From Wurfbainia villosa (taxonomy: Eukaryota; Streptophyta; Magnoliopsida; Zingiberales; Zingiberaceae): DNA of 64,000 nt. Of this stretch, positions 21,090-31,431 are shown in pieces. Both the position numbers and the translations under genes were made by a program. The notes beneath the pieces were generated by a model. That model searched no databases. It saw nothing but the letters and a program-made list of their open reading frames with translations, and was not told the DNA's origin. Numbering within the stretch: position 1 is the first letter of the stretch; every line of letters begins with the position of its first letter. The stretch covers positions 65,872,720 to 65,936,719 of the forward strand of contig CM046000.1 in NCBI GenBank assembly GCA_025175895.1. The letters are read 5' to 3'.

Positions 21090-22948
21090 TGTTGGGATGT
21101 ATACTGAAAAGTCTATCTTTTGTATGAACATCTTTATTTTGAAATAAGAATCACATGATCATTGTTTGCATATTTATGGTTATGCATATTGTCTAATACA
21201 TTACATTGTAGATAAAATGGTGTGTGGTGTCACATGGGAGATCATGTTATCGACTCCTTGTAAAGTATAAGTAAAGGCTCACAACCGAGATGGCTTTGGA
21301 CAAACCATTGATATGGTTGTAGTGTGATTTGTTATTGGTTTGTCTTGACCATAGAATCACACTAGTACACTTTGTGTGTATTGAGCAGGACTGACTTAGA
21401 GGTGATTCCATTTATTACTGACTACATAATCAAATCGGACCTTAGATATTATATTTTACATGCTCTTAATCCCGATATAATAATGGGCACATATACTTAA
21501 TATCCATTTCTTTGATTTACCAATGGGCGAGATTTATAGATTAAATCGATAGGCTCGGTAAGTTGGGAAATGATATTATTTATATTGTGTGTCGTTGATT
21601 TTAGGAGGAAACCATGTCCTATATATTAGAATGATGATGTTCCCTTGAGGAGCTTATAAGGTTCATCATGTAAACCCTACAGGTGGACTTGGTCCGGCAT
21701 GATGATAAGAATGAGTGGTACTACTCATGGAGTTAGATGTTGATTAATTAATGGTCAATAAATTAATTAATCGACGGACATTCGAGATCTTAAACACAGG
21801 GAGAAAAATGTACATATAATATATGGAGCCTATATTAACTTATGGGGGTTGGTGAGGTAGATCAATGATAATCCTTTAGTCGATTGGATTATCATTAATG
21901 GATCGGACATTATGTGGGCTTGATCCATTGGGTGGCCAAGATCCAACTCCTCCTCATGGTCCCTATTGTAGCCTATTAATACCTCATGAAGCCTAGATCC
22001 AATGGTTGAGAACAAAACTCTAGATCCAAAGGTAGAGATTAAATCTCAAGATCCGATGGTTGAGATTAAATCTCTAGATCTGACGGTTGAGATTCAATCC
22101 CTAGAACCAATGGTGAAGATTAAAACAAGGAATATCTCTAACTCTATAAAAGGAGAGCATGGGGTGGGTGGCAAGATGAATTCCATTAGAGATTGGATTA
22201 GGGTAAGGGGCAACAAGCATTGGGGATTAGGGTTTGGGTGTTAGCGGCACCAAATAAGGAAAGGTTTTCCTTTTCTTCTTCTTCTTCCTTGGTGGCCGGC
22301 GCCCATACAAGCCCTTCCTTCCCTTGGCCGGCGTCCAAACCTACTCCTTCTCTTCTCCTTGGCCGGTGGGAGCTCTTGCCCGACAACTCTCTCCATCATC
22401 TTCTCCGTGTTGGCCGGCGGCAAGCACCTAGGTTGGTGTTTGTTAGTTGGCTAAAGGAAGGAGAAGAGTTTTGTTTCTTAGTCTTCCTCTTGTTCGGAGT
22501 GAGCAAGGAAGGAAGATTGGTGATCTAGGAGCTTCGACTTTTGGAAGATCGTCGCCCACACGACGTCCAAAAGGAGGAAGGACATACGATAGAAGATCGA
22601 GAGGTATAATACTTGTCTATTTTCTTATGTAACATGTTTATAATTGTTTTCAATTATATATGCATGATATATTCTATTTTGTGGCTAATATAACTTAGAC
22701 CCCGAACATAAACACAAAAGCTGACGATCCGTACATCGTCTATTCTGCGTCTATTCGTAGAATAGAGGTTGGTTGCTTGAACAACAAGTTTGTTCAAGTG
22801 ACTACTCTAATCAAATAGCACGATGATGAAATGGTTGCTTTGGTAATCCCTTTCGTTTAGGATTAATTTTTTTTTATCCGGGGATGTAGAAGGGTTCGCC
22901 ATGAACAAGCGACCGAGTTGAAGTTGGAAGCGAAGTTTCCTACCTTCA
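21090..22948 (+). repeat. 3' LTR of Copia B
   Basis: Same ends and modules as the 5' copy. The 27-bp units lie at 22020-22110 and the TATA box at 22145-22151. A short segment present at 15520-15545 in the 5' copy is shorter here, accounting for much of the 26-bp length difference. Confidence 0.92.
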
Positions 22949-23513
22949 GTCCTCGCCCCACTGGAAGTGCTCCTGTAAGACTGTAAACTCTGCCTGTGTA
23001 TAGGAGTTATGATCATCCCGTCACTACCCCTGCGTCTGCTACTCGGCGTATATGTCATCGAGGCGCGATCGGAACTCCGAGAAATCGTATGCAGAAGTAC
23101 CTGCATCCTGCTCAAAAGTAGGAAAAGAAAAGGGTGCAGGCATAGGCTTTTCACGTGGACTAGGGGGTGCAACACGGCCATGTGAAATCACACGGCCTGA
23201 CCGTGTGCGCCTCTAAAAGTCAAGCATGATCGTGTGAAAACACACGGCCTGGCTGTGCGCCCTTTGTTTCTTTTCTCGTGGTGCACAATGGTCTGATTTC
23301 TCTCACTCACTTCACCCTATAAACTTAAAAATGACATTTGTTTTTACCTAGAAAGTTCTTTCCTTACCTACAAATGCTAAATACCATAAATCAAAGTTCG
23401 AATTACAAAAAAATTGAATAAAATAAAAAGAAATCCTAAAAACTAAACTTGGGTTGCCTCCCAAGAAGCGCTTTGTTTAAGGTCTTTTAGGCCGACCTTA
23501 TTCCTACATTTCA
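22949..23513 (-). other. Internal region of C, right of the B insertion
   Basis: Non-coding as far as I can see. 23160-23260 carries several ACACGGCC/GGCCGTGT-type half-palindromes like those in the C and H LTRs. The minus-strand frame at 23181-22807 runs into the B LTR and is not a gene. Confidence 0.55.
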
Positions 23514-24374
23514 TTAAAGGTGTTTGAATCTTGCCCGTGGGGGAGCAAGATATTTGCTCACCTTACACCTCCTCCCTTGTGGTCCCTTATCATCATATCT
23601 CTTAAATTTTGCTCGTGGAGGGGCAAGGTATTTATTAGTTGCCTTCCTTGGTTCAAGATTGAACATGCTTAGCCTCAAGTAATCATTAGGAGTTTGATCA
23701 TAATATTCTATTTTGTCCAAATGTAGTAAATAACATAACTCACCACGAACATCCTCAACAAAAGATTGGTTAGCAGATTCTATTATGTCGAATGAAATTT
23801 TAGCATTACAAATCGCTAAATGGGCTTCGTTATTGGTAGCTAAAGCTTCGGTGAGGGTTATGGTAGGCTTTTCTAGATCCTTGAGGTTAGGAGGTGTTTG
23901 GATTGAAGCAATGCTCTCCTCGATTAAAGTATCAATTATATAATCCTCAAGTTCTTCTTCCAGTGGGGATTGAATTGATTGTCCTTCTTCACTTCCTATG
24001 TCATCTATGCCCTCCTCATTCATTCGCTCAAAGTCAGTCTCCACCCTATTAGGTGTTATCCAGTCATTAAAGCCACCTTCTAGTTGTTTGGTTTCTATTC
24101 TAGCTAGATCCCATTCCATCATCTCGGCAAATTGTTGGCTATGCTCCTCGCATTCCCTAGTAAAATTATCTAGCGGGGCTTTTAAGTGGGGACTTGGTTC
24201 TAGATAAAATTTGCATGGTGACTCATAACTCTCATTCTCATTTTGGAAATAATATGGAGTCTCTATCTGCGAATGTCGCCGTTGGAATTCAGCATTCGCC
24301 GCTTGTTCTGTTCGAATGAATTCTTCCATCATCTGCACAAGTTGGAATTTAGGCAGACAATATTGAGGGTTCAA
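23514..24374 (-). CDS. 286-residue protein of unknown function in element C
   Basis: The only sizeable frame in C. It starts MNPQYCLPKFQLVQMMEEFI, has an acidic centre rich in Glu and Asp (for example SPLEEELEDYIIDTLIEES), and ends with two copies of a basic motif, KYLAPPRAKFK and KYLAPPRARFK, about 20 residues apart. I see no zinc knuckle, protease, polymerase or integrase motif. It occupies the gag position, 5'-proximal after the primer site, so a gag-like or gag-derived role is a guess. Whether it is made is unknown. Confidence 0.5.
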   Translation of the reverse strand: MNPQYCLPKFQLVQMMEEFIRTEQAANAEFQRRHSQIETPYYFQNENESYESPCKFYLEPSPHLKAPLDNFTRECEEHSQQFAEMMEWDLARIETKQLEGGFNDWITPNRVETDFERMNEEGIDDIGSEEGQSIQSPLEEELEDYIIDTLIEESIASIQTPPNLKDLEKPTITLTEALATNNEAHLAICNAKISFDIIESANQSFVEDVRGELCYLLHLDKIEYYDQTPNDYLRLSMFNLEPRKATNKYLAPPRAKFKRYDDKGPQGRRCKVSKYLAPPRARFKHL

Positions 24375-24734
24375 GTACCCAGGGTCATAGCTATATGAAT
24401 AGGAATCATCTTGTGGCCACTGGTTGTAATTGTACGTGACATCTTCTTGTTCAAATTTTGAAGGTTCGAATATATTCGAAAAATCATTTATGGTATGTCA
24501 AGTTTCACCACAATGCTCGCAATAAATGTTACCAAAACTTATAGCATTAAATTAACCATAATCATGAGTAAAAGTATGCATCGTTATATGCAGGAAATTA
24601 TAATTAAGGAAAGAGCAACTAATTAAATAAAACTGAAATAAAATAAAATAAAATAAGATAAAACAAAATAAGTAAATCTTACCTAGGTCCGATCCAATTA
24701 TCCACATCTCGATTCGATATCGAATCAATCAGTC

Positions 24735-24756
24735 CCCAGCAACGGCGGCAAAAACT
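24735..24756 (-). promoter_or_regulatory. Primer-binding site of C (Asp-tRNA type)
   Basis: Read on the minus strand from the LTR edge, the sequence is a T-rich stretch then TGCCGCCGTTGCTGGGGA. That is close to TGGCGCCGTTGCCGGGGA, the site complementary to plant tRNA-Asp used by Tat, Ogre and Athila Gypsy elements. A few substitutions show decay. Confidence 0.75.
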
Positions 24757-26126
24757 TGATGCACGCGAACGCGACCTCAAATCTTGTGACGGAGGCCGTA
24801 GAGGACTCAAAGCGCGCGCTCGTACTCAACACTCGAAAATGCATGGATGTCGTCAAGTAATAAAAGATTATCAATCCCACAGGGACTGGGATTCGAATAT
24901 CGATATGTTCAGTGGTTGAAATTGTTCGGAAGTAAACTCTAAGAGGTTTTGATTGGTGAGGGCTGTCGGTGGACTATACTCTATACATTGTCACACGGAG
25001 GAGGAAGGGAATGTGCCGAGGTCTTCAAAGGTGATTCTAGGACTTTGGTTTCGCTTGTGTGTCACAAAACAATGCTGTCAACTGGCGTTGTCTAGATGTT
25101 TAGCTATGGTTTTGTGGAAGGGACATCATACACTCTCCCGATGAGCCATCACATCTACTAGGAGCTATCTCTGCCTAAAAGGATGTGATAGATGGTACGA
25201 GGATGCCCAATCAATCCCTATGAGGAACCGTTTCCGGTTCCATCGCATCCTTCTACCCACGATTACAGGAGATCAAATTTACCCCTAGGTTCCTTGTATA
25301 AAATTCCCAAAATCTTAGATACGAGGGTTGTCACCCCTCGTATCGCCTAAGCACAGTAGGTAGAAAACCAAACACGCATAGATATAGTGTAAACAACTTC
25401 CAATTACCAAATTAAACTCAAAGATAGAATTTAATATGAACCAACATGTAATGTGCACACAAGCTACTCCATAATCCTAGAATCGAAGGAACTACTCCAT
25501 GTATATAAAGGAGGAATCACAAAGTATGTTTATTTTCGAATACATTAGAGATAAAGCACAGGAACAAGAGATTACAATGATTTCGTGGTCTTCCTTTCGA
25601 CGTTGAAGTTCAAAGCGTGGATCTCCGGCGGCATTCCTCCTACCTGTTGCGAGTTCCCGAAGCTTTTTAGGGCTTCGGTGTGCCGTCCTAGCCATCGTGC
25701 CTCCCCCTTAAGGTTTGGGAAGAGCCATCCTTATATAGACATCACCTCGGACCGCTGCAAAATCCAAAAAAGGCCCTAGTCACGTCAATCTAGTAGGTCG
25801 CCACACGGCCATGTGTCTCCACACGGCCAGGCCGTGTGCGGCCCTAGGGTGGCTGATCTCTCCCATTGGACACGACCGTGTGTAGCCACACGCCCTGGCC
25901 GTGTCCCACTCTGTGTCTAGTTACAAAATGTTTTTCTTTACTCTGAAAGTGCCCCTTTTCCCCCCAAAATGATGTCCTACACGCAAAAGTATAAAGAGCA
26001 GACCTCCGAACCAAAAAAATAGGAAATGCGTGTAAAACATAGTAACATATGCATGAAACTAACACAAAATGTAATGAGATGTGAGCGAAAACTACTCCTA
26101 AAACCCTATATGTTTCACTCACATCA
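24757..26126 (-). repeat. 5' LTR of C (right copy)
   Basis: 1370 bp, TGATGCACGCG to CTCACATCA, followed by a run of ten G that holds the target duplication. It contains the palindrome CACACGGCCAGGCCGTGTG at 25820-25838 and further ACACGGCC and GGCCGTGT half-sites around 25801-25908. Confidence 0.9.
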
Positions 26127-26136
26127 GGGGGGGGGG

Positions 26137-26280
26137 ATCAAATCCATGCACAATTTAAAGCTAATTGTCAAATTCATTTATTAAAAAATATGTCATCCTA
26201 CCATTCCAATAAGTGAAGTCTTCACCGTCGAAGATAGATGGAATGTTAATGTCGTAGCTCAATCCATCATTAGGCAGGTC
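26137..26280 (-). pseudogene. gag: gag N terminus of element D
   Basis: On the minus strand 26280-26137 encodes DINIPSIFDGEDFTYW, aligning with DINTPPPYDREDFWAW at the start of E gag. It continues at 11660 across element C. The start codon region is not clear. Confidence 0.7.
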
Positions 26281-26388
26281 CATGTTTGTCTAGCGCTTTG
26301 CTCCCTCAGTTGTTAATCCGGTGAAGACTGCCCCACTATTACCACTTGTAGGGTTGGTAATTAGGCCAACTTGTTCTTCTGAGTGCAC

Positions 26389-26404
26389 CGAGCTTTCATA
26401 GCAC
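26389..26404 (-). promoter_or_regulatory. Degenerate primer-binding site of D
   Basis: The minus strand reads TGCTATGAAAGCTCGG where E has TGGTATCAGAGCGAG. Three changes in the first 12 bases would weaken initiator tRNA-Met pairing. Confidence 0.6.
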
Positions 26405-26405
26405 T

Positions 26406-27233
26406 TGTTGAGGATCGGACGTCGTGCTAGGGGTGGGGTGAATAGCATTTTCTTTGATTTTGATTTCAATCAATCGTGTGCTTATCTACAATACGTTAGT
26501 GCAGGGGAATATACAAGAATAATGAAAACAAATACATGACAGATATGAAAATGCAGATTTTATGTGGTTCGAAACTAGGGTTCCTACTCCACAGTTGAGC
26601 TCTAGTGATGCACACCACGACTATCAAACCTCTCCTTCTCGGTATGACACCAAAGGTGGAGAAACCTCTTACAAGATTTTACAACAATAAGAATGCAACC
26701 AAATATGAAATACAAGTGAAATACAAGAAGAAAGAACTAAATACTTTACAAGAAGTGAGCTTTGCTTGCTTTGGATTCCCCTTGAAGGTCTAGAATGCAA
26801 CAACACTTGCCCTTTAAAATCACCCCTAAAACCTTGGCCAAATTCTCCATGAGCTACTCCTTTTATAACCTGCAGTTAGCTGATTTCGCACCTAGTAGTC
26901 GACTGCTCATAGTTCCATTGTCTCACAACGAACTTAATCGATATTGGATTCGCCTAATGGATACCCCAGTAGTTGATTGCCCTTACTAGCAGTCGACTAC
27001 TACATCACCAATCAACTGCCCAGTCGACTACTAGAGCTTCTGATCTCTGCCACTTATGATCAGTTGACTGCCATCCATGACAATGGACTACTTAAGACTA
27101 GTCGGCAACCCATACATGGCAATTGACTAACAGGGACCCAAAGTAGAAGTCAAGCTACAGTCGACTACTTGCTAGTCTACTGGTCATAATCCCAATCAAC
27201 TGCCACGAGTCAACTAAGCTTTCGAGTGTTGAA
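26406..27233 (-). repeat. 5' LTR of D, truncated in U3
   Basis: It begins (plus orientation) TGTTGAGGATCGGACG followed by the reverse complement of the TATTCACCCC...CTAGC block (about 26428-26446). It has a TATA box on the minus strand (TATAAAAG, about 26868-26875) and many AGTCGAC-type sites (26895-27220). It stops at about 27233 without the expected CACCAACA end and is abutted by an LTR fragment in the opposite orientation. Confidence 0.7.
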
Positions 27234-27334
27234 TGTTAGTGCAATCATCCCAGGTCACAATTGACCAGACTCGAGTTGGACTCGAGTAGTGTTTTGATAT
27301 TTGACTTTGATGTTTAACAATATTTTTGGGAGAT
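27234..27334 (+). repeat. LTR-start fragment plus a purine-tract-like stretch upstream of G
   Basis: TGTTAGTGCAATCATCCC and the next 50 bases match the first part of the G/E LTRs. After about 65 bases it changes to GATGTTTAACAATATTTTTGGGAGAT, reminiscent of the purine tract AACATCAAAAAGGGGGAGAT that normally precedes a 3' LTR. The G LTR follows at once. Confidence 0.5.
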
Positions 27335-27789
27335 TGTTGGTGCAATCAACCTAGGTCATGATTGACCGAACTCGAGTTTGGCTCGAGTAGTATTTTGGCA
27401 TTGGAAAGTCCAAGTCATGGGTACTTGGCATGGAAAGTCTAAGCATGGGTCTTGGCAAGGGAAAGTCCAAGCATGAGTCTTGGCAATTAGAAAGTACAAC
27501 ATGGGTTGGCAAGGAAAGTCCAAGTCATGGGTACTTGGCAATTGGGAAGTCCAAGGGTTGATATTAGTGGCATAAAGTCCAAGCGGTAGTCTTGGCAACA
27601 TAAGTCCAATGGTTTGTCGGCGTAAAGTCCAAGCGTGTGTCTTGGCAGTGTAAGCCCAAATGTGCCTTGGCGGTGTAGACAGGCTTAGCATGACAATAGC
27701 CGATGAAAGCACCTGAAGGCTAGCATATGGATGAACAAGTCATGGATGACTTGGAGGGATCCGATAGGCATGAGGCTGATAGAGGTGGC
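27335..27789 (+). repeat. 5' LTR of G, first part
   Basis: TGTTGGTGCAATCAACC start, then a CCAAG...CTTGG hairpin array (27410-27670), then the GATGAACAAGTCATGGATGA block also present in E (44510) and S0. It breaks off at GAGGTGGC, where H inserted. Confidence 0.85.
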
Positions 27790-28366
27790 TGATAACTCAT
27801 ATTTTGATGCATTATTTTGATTCATTCCTTAACATTTTAATTCACTCGTATGCTTAATTCATCGTATTTATCATGTATTACGAGCATTGGATTAATTTAG
27901 CACCTTAATGCAAACATATGCTAATTTGATGTCCTTAGCACTAATTGTTGTATACTTTGCTTTTGTAGGGGATGTCAAGTGAAAATTCAAAATTTTACTG
28001 TAGCAAAAGTATTGTAGCAGCGACACTATAGCAGATTACTATAGCAGCATACTGTAGTTACAGTGAAATCACTGTAGCAGCACGGGGAAAGATTAGAATG
28101 CCACACGACCTGGTCGTGTCCTTTGGCATGGTGTGGTATTGTAGCTATAGTAAAATGACTATAGCTACAGTGAAATTACTGTAGCAAGTTACTGTTGTAG
28201 CAAAATTTTCTTACACAGAATAACACAGGGCCTGACCATGTCTTTTGGCATGACTGTGTCACGGTGAAAAACCCTGGTTTGGACAGCTATAAAATTTATT
28301 TTTGTGGGTTTTTAGGGCATCTTCTCCACTTTAGAGCCCTAGCACACGCCGTCACAACCCTCCACT
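27790..28366 (+). repeat. 5' LTR of H, first part
   Basis: TGATAACTCATATTTTGATGC start. It carries ACTGTAGC/GCTACAGT repeats (28000-28200), CACACGG and GACCATGTC half-sites, and a TATA box (TATAAAA, 28288-28294). It breaks off at CCACT, where a Copia LTR inserted. Confidence 0.85.
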
Positions 28367-30475
28367 TGTAGGGATGTATACTAAAAAGTCTACCTTTTGT
28401 ATGAACATCTTTATTTTGAAATAAGAATCACATGATCATTGTTTGCGTATTTATATGATTATGCAATATTGTCTAATATATTACATTGTAGATAACATGG
28501 TGTGTGGTGTCACATGGAAGATCATGTTATCGGCTCCTTATAATGTATAAGTAAAGGCTCACAACCAAGATGACTTTGGACAAAACATCGGAATGGCTGT
28601 AGTGTGATTTAGTATTGGTTTGTCTTGACCATAGAATCACACTAGTACACTTTGTGTGTATTGAGCAGGACCGACATAGAGGTGATTTGATTTATTGCTG
28701 ACTACATAATCGAATCGGACCTCAGATATTATTTAGTACGTGCTCTTAATCCCGATATAATAACGGTCACATATACTTAGTATTCATCTCTTTGATTTAC
28801 CAATGGGCGAGATTTATAGATTAAATCGATAGGCTCGGTAAGTTGGGAGATGATATTATTTATATGATGTGCCATTGATTATAGGAGGAAATTGTGTCCT
28901 ATATATTAGGATGATGATGTCCCCTTGAGGAGCTCATAAGGTTCATCATGTAAACCCTGCAGGTGGACTTGGTCCGGCATGATGAAAAGGTTGAGTTGTA
29001 CTACTCAAGGAGTTAGATGTTGATTAATTAATGATCAGTAAATTAATTAATCGACGGACATTCGAGATCTTAAACACGGGGAGAAAATATACAAATAATA
29101 TATGGATCCCATATTATCATATGGGGGTTGGTGAGGTAGATCAATGATGTTCCTTTAGTGGATTGGATCATCATTAGTGGATCGGACATTATGTGGGCTT
29201 GATCCATGGGTGGCCAAGATCCAACTCCTCCTCATGATCCCTAATGTAGCTTATTAACACCTCATGAATCTTAGATCCAATGGATGAAAACAAAACTCTA
29301 GATCCAAAGGTAGAGATTAAATCTCTAGATCCGATGGTTGAGATTAAATCTCTAGATCCGACGGTTGAGATTAAATCCCTAGAACCAATGGAGGAGATTA
29401 AATCATGGCTTGAGCCCAACTCTATAAATAGAGATCATGAAGTGGGCGGCAAGAGGAGCATGGCTTAAGGGGATTAGGGTTTGCTTCCTTTGGAGGCTAG
29501 GAATCCTAGTTGGTTTAGGATTAGGTTTGGGTGGCTAGGGTTTTGGGAGCTATGGGTGGGCGGCAACTCAAGGAGGAGTGTCTCTTCTTCTTCCTAAGGT
29601 GTGGCCGGTTCCTTCCATCTTCCCTCTACCTTGGCTTGTTCTCATCCTAACCTTCTTCCCAACTTCCATGGCCGGCCATAAGGAGAGCTAGGATTAAGAT
29701 TTGGAGGCTTAGGGTTTAGGAGGCTTGGGTGGCACCAAATAAGGAAGTAGTTTGCTTTCTTCTTCCTATATTTTGGTTGCCGGCGCCCACAGCCCTATCC
29801 CAGCCCTTGGCCAGCATCCAAAGACCCCTTCTCCTTCTCCTTAAGCGATGGAAACAAGATATAGGGCTTTCCCTTGGTGTCTTGGCCGGTTTCCACCATT
29901 ATCTCCTTCTCCTTGTTGGCCGGCGGCAAGCATTCTCCTTGTTGCTTGTTGGTTGGCCATAGGAAGGAGAAGAGCTTTGTTTCTATTCTTCCTCTTGCTT
30001 TGGAAAAGCAAGGAAGGGAGATTTGTGATCTAGGAGCTTCGACTTTTGGTAGAGCGTCGCCCACATGACGTCCGAAAGGAGGAAGGTCATACATTAGAAG
30101 ATCGAGAGGTATATCGATTCTCTAATTTTTATATGTTACATGTTTGTATTTGTTTTTCAATTATGAGCATGATATAAATCTGTATATGGCTAAATAATAC
30201 TTGGATCCCGATAATAAATACAAAAACCGGCAATCCGGACATCGTCTATTCCGTGGCTACTCGTAGAATAGAGGATGGTCGCTTAAACAACGAGTTTGTT
30301 CAAGTGACCTCTCTAAACGAATAGCATGACGATGGCTTGGTTATTTGGGCAATCTCTTTTGTCTAGGATTAAATTTTTAATCCGAGGACATCGAAGGGAT
30401 CGCCATGGTCAAACGACGGAGGTGAAGTGGGAAGCGAAGTTTCCCCTCACGGACTCGATAAGCAAAAACCTTTCA
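28367..30475 (+). repeat. Solo LTR of the B-like Copia family
   Basis: It begins TGTAGGGATGTATACTAAAAAG and ends CCTTTCA. It has 27-bp units at 29290-29395 and a TATA box at 29423-29430. It is flanked by the perfect duplication CCACT (28362-28366 and 30476-30480). No internal region or second LTR is present, as left by recombination between the two LTRs of a former full element. It is longer than the B LTRs (2109 against 1885 bp). Confidence 0.88.
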
Positions 30476-30480
30476 CCACT

Positions 30481-31179
30481 GCCCTTTCTTTATCGGATTC
30501 GATGAAGAACCACTCCATCGGAAGAATTCGACGACGTTCTCCACCTTCTAGCCGACTATCATATTCTCTTGTGGATTCACTGAGGAGTTCCACCTCAACG
30601 ACATCATCCAAGCTTCACCGGATTTGCGAGAGCAAGGAGTCACCACCAAGCTTCTAGATTTGGGAGTTTGCATCATCTTCTCCATTCATTTCGCTCCGGA
30701 GACTCGATTGAGCTCTGTCGAACGTAGTTGGAGTATTCTATCCATTATTCGGGCAAATCTTTGTGGATGATCATTTACTTCATTTTTTTGCTTGTTACAT
30801 TTACTTTATAGTTTTCAATTCCTTTACACTTAAAATTGGATGAATTTTCAGTTCTGTAGTTGTTTAGTTATTTTGCGTTCAATGTGTTTGATGAATTGCT
30901 TCTTAGATTTGCTTTTACTTCAAGTACATTTAATTGTTAGTTGTAGAATTTACCTTTATTGTTATAGTTTATTTCTTTAATTCCTATTATCTTGTGTAGT
31001 TGCATAATCCTCAAATCCAAACCCCCATCCTATTAAGGAAAACCTTTACTCTAGAGCCGACTTATACCGTTACCTTCCTTGGGAGATGATCCGGGCCATT
31101 ACTTATGCTACTTTGGCATAGAGAGGATTTGGTAATTAAATTGATAGTAGCGATTCATCGTTGCTCCGCTCCATTATCA
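30481..31179 (+). repeat. 5' LTR of H, second part
   Basis: Resumes with CCCTTTCTTTATCGGATTCG, matching 37428 onward in the 3' LTR, and ends GCTCCATTATCA. Similarity to the 3' copy is high but with many substitutions, so H is old. Confidence 0.88.
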
Positions 31180-31431
31180 ATTTTTGGTCTCGTTGCCGAG
31201 GAAAGTGTTAGAAGTGTTTGTTAGTTTTAGAGTTGCAATAATTTCTTTTAGATATTCTTTCTTATTTGAACTTTCTAATATTTTTCTATTGTATAGTGCA
31301 TGAAAAGATCATCAGACATAGATTTACTTGAGCTTGACTCAGAAATTGATTGGACTTTTCACGCACTGCAGTGAGCCCAGAGGATTTCAACTACAAGTCA
31401 GAGTGGTAGTCTTGCAAGTCTTGATTCGGAT
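31180..31431 (+). other. Primer site and leader of H
   Basis: The first bases (TTTTTGGTCTCGTTGCCGAG) resemble the degenerate Asp-tRNA primer site TTTTTGGCGCCGTTGCCGGG. The remaining 230 bases before gag are non-coding. Confidence 0.65.

Larger units (their letters stand above)
14239..22948 (+). mobile_element. Copia retrotransposon B (complete, 8.7 kb, decayed pol)
   Basis: Two LTRs (14239-16123 and 21090-22948), each TGTTGGGATGTATACTG to CCTACCTTCA, flank leader, gag, protease, integrase, reverse transcriptase and RNase H in Copia order. The 5-bp duplication GTCCT is perfect at 14234-14238 and 22949-22953. The primer site is at 16126-16140 and the purine tract at about 21075-21089. The first 763 codons are open, but the reverse transcriptase and RNase H have at least seven stops and one frameshift. 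It sits inside C. Confidence 0.95.
11661..26126 (-). mobile_element. Non-autonomous Gypsy (Tat/Ogre-type) element C, interrupted by B
   Basis: Its LTRs (11661-13030 and 24757-26126) both run TGATGCAYGCG to CTCACATCA. On the minus strand the 5' LTR is followed by a primer site of tRNA-Asp type, and the 3' LTR is preceded by the purine tract AAGTTTGGGGGAAG. Both features are usual in Tat/Ogre/Athila Gypsy elements. The target duplication is GGGGG inside a G run. Without B the element is about 5.76 kb with only about 3 kb inside. It has one 286-residue frame and no recognisable protease, reverse transcriptase or integrase. Confidence 0.85.
9689..27233 (-). mobile_element. Gag-only Sirevirus-like element D (minus strand), interrupted by C and cut by F
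   Basis: D's own parts are 9689-11660 (3' non-coding plus most of gag) and 26127-27233 (gag N terminus, degenerate primer site, 5' LTR). The 11661-26126 segment is element C. The gag and the AT-rich sequence after it are collinear with those of G (39199-42289) and E (45552-57960). None of the three has protease, integrase or reverse transcriptase. Its 3' LTR lies beyond F, outside the window. Confidence 0.8.
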
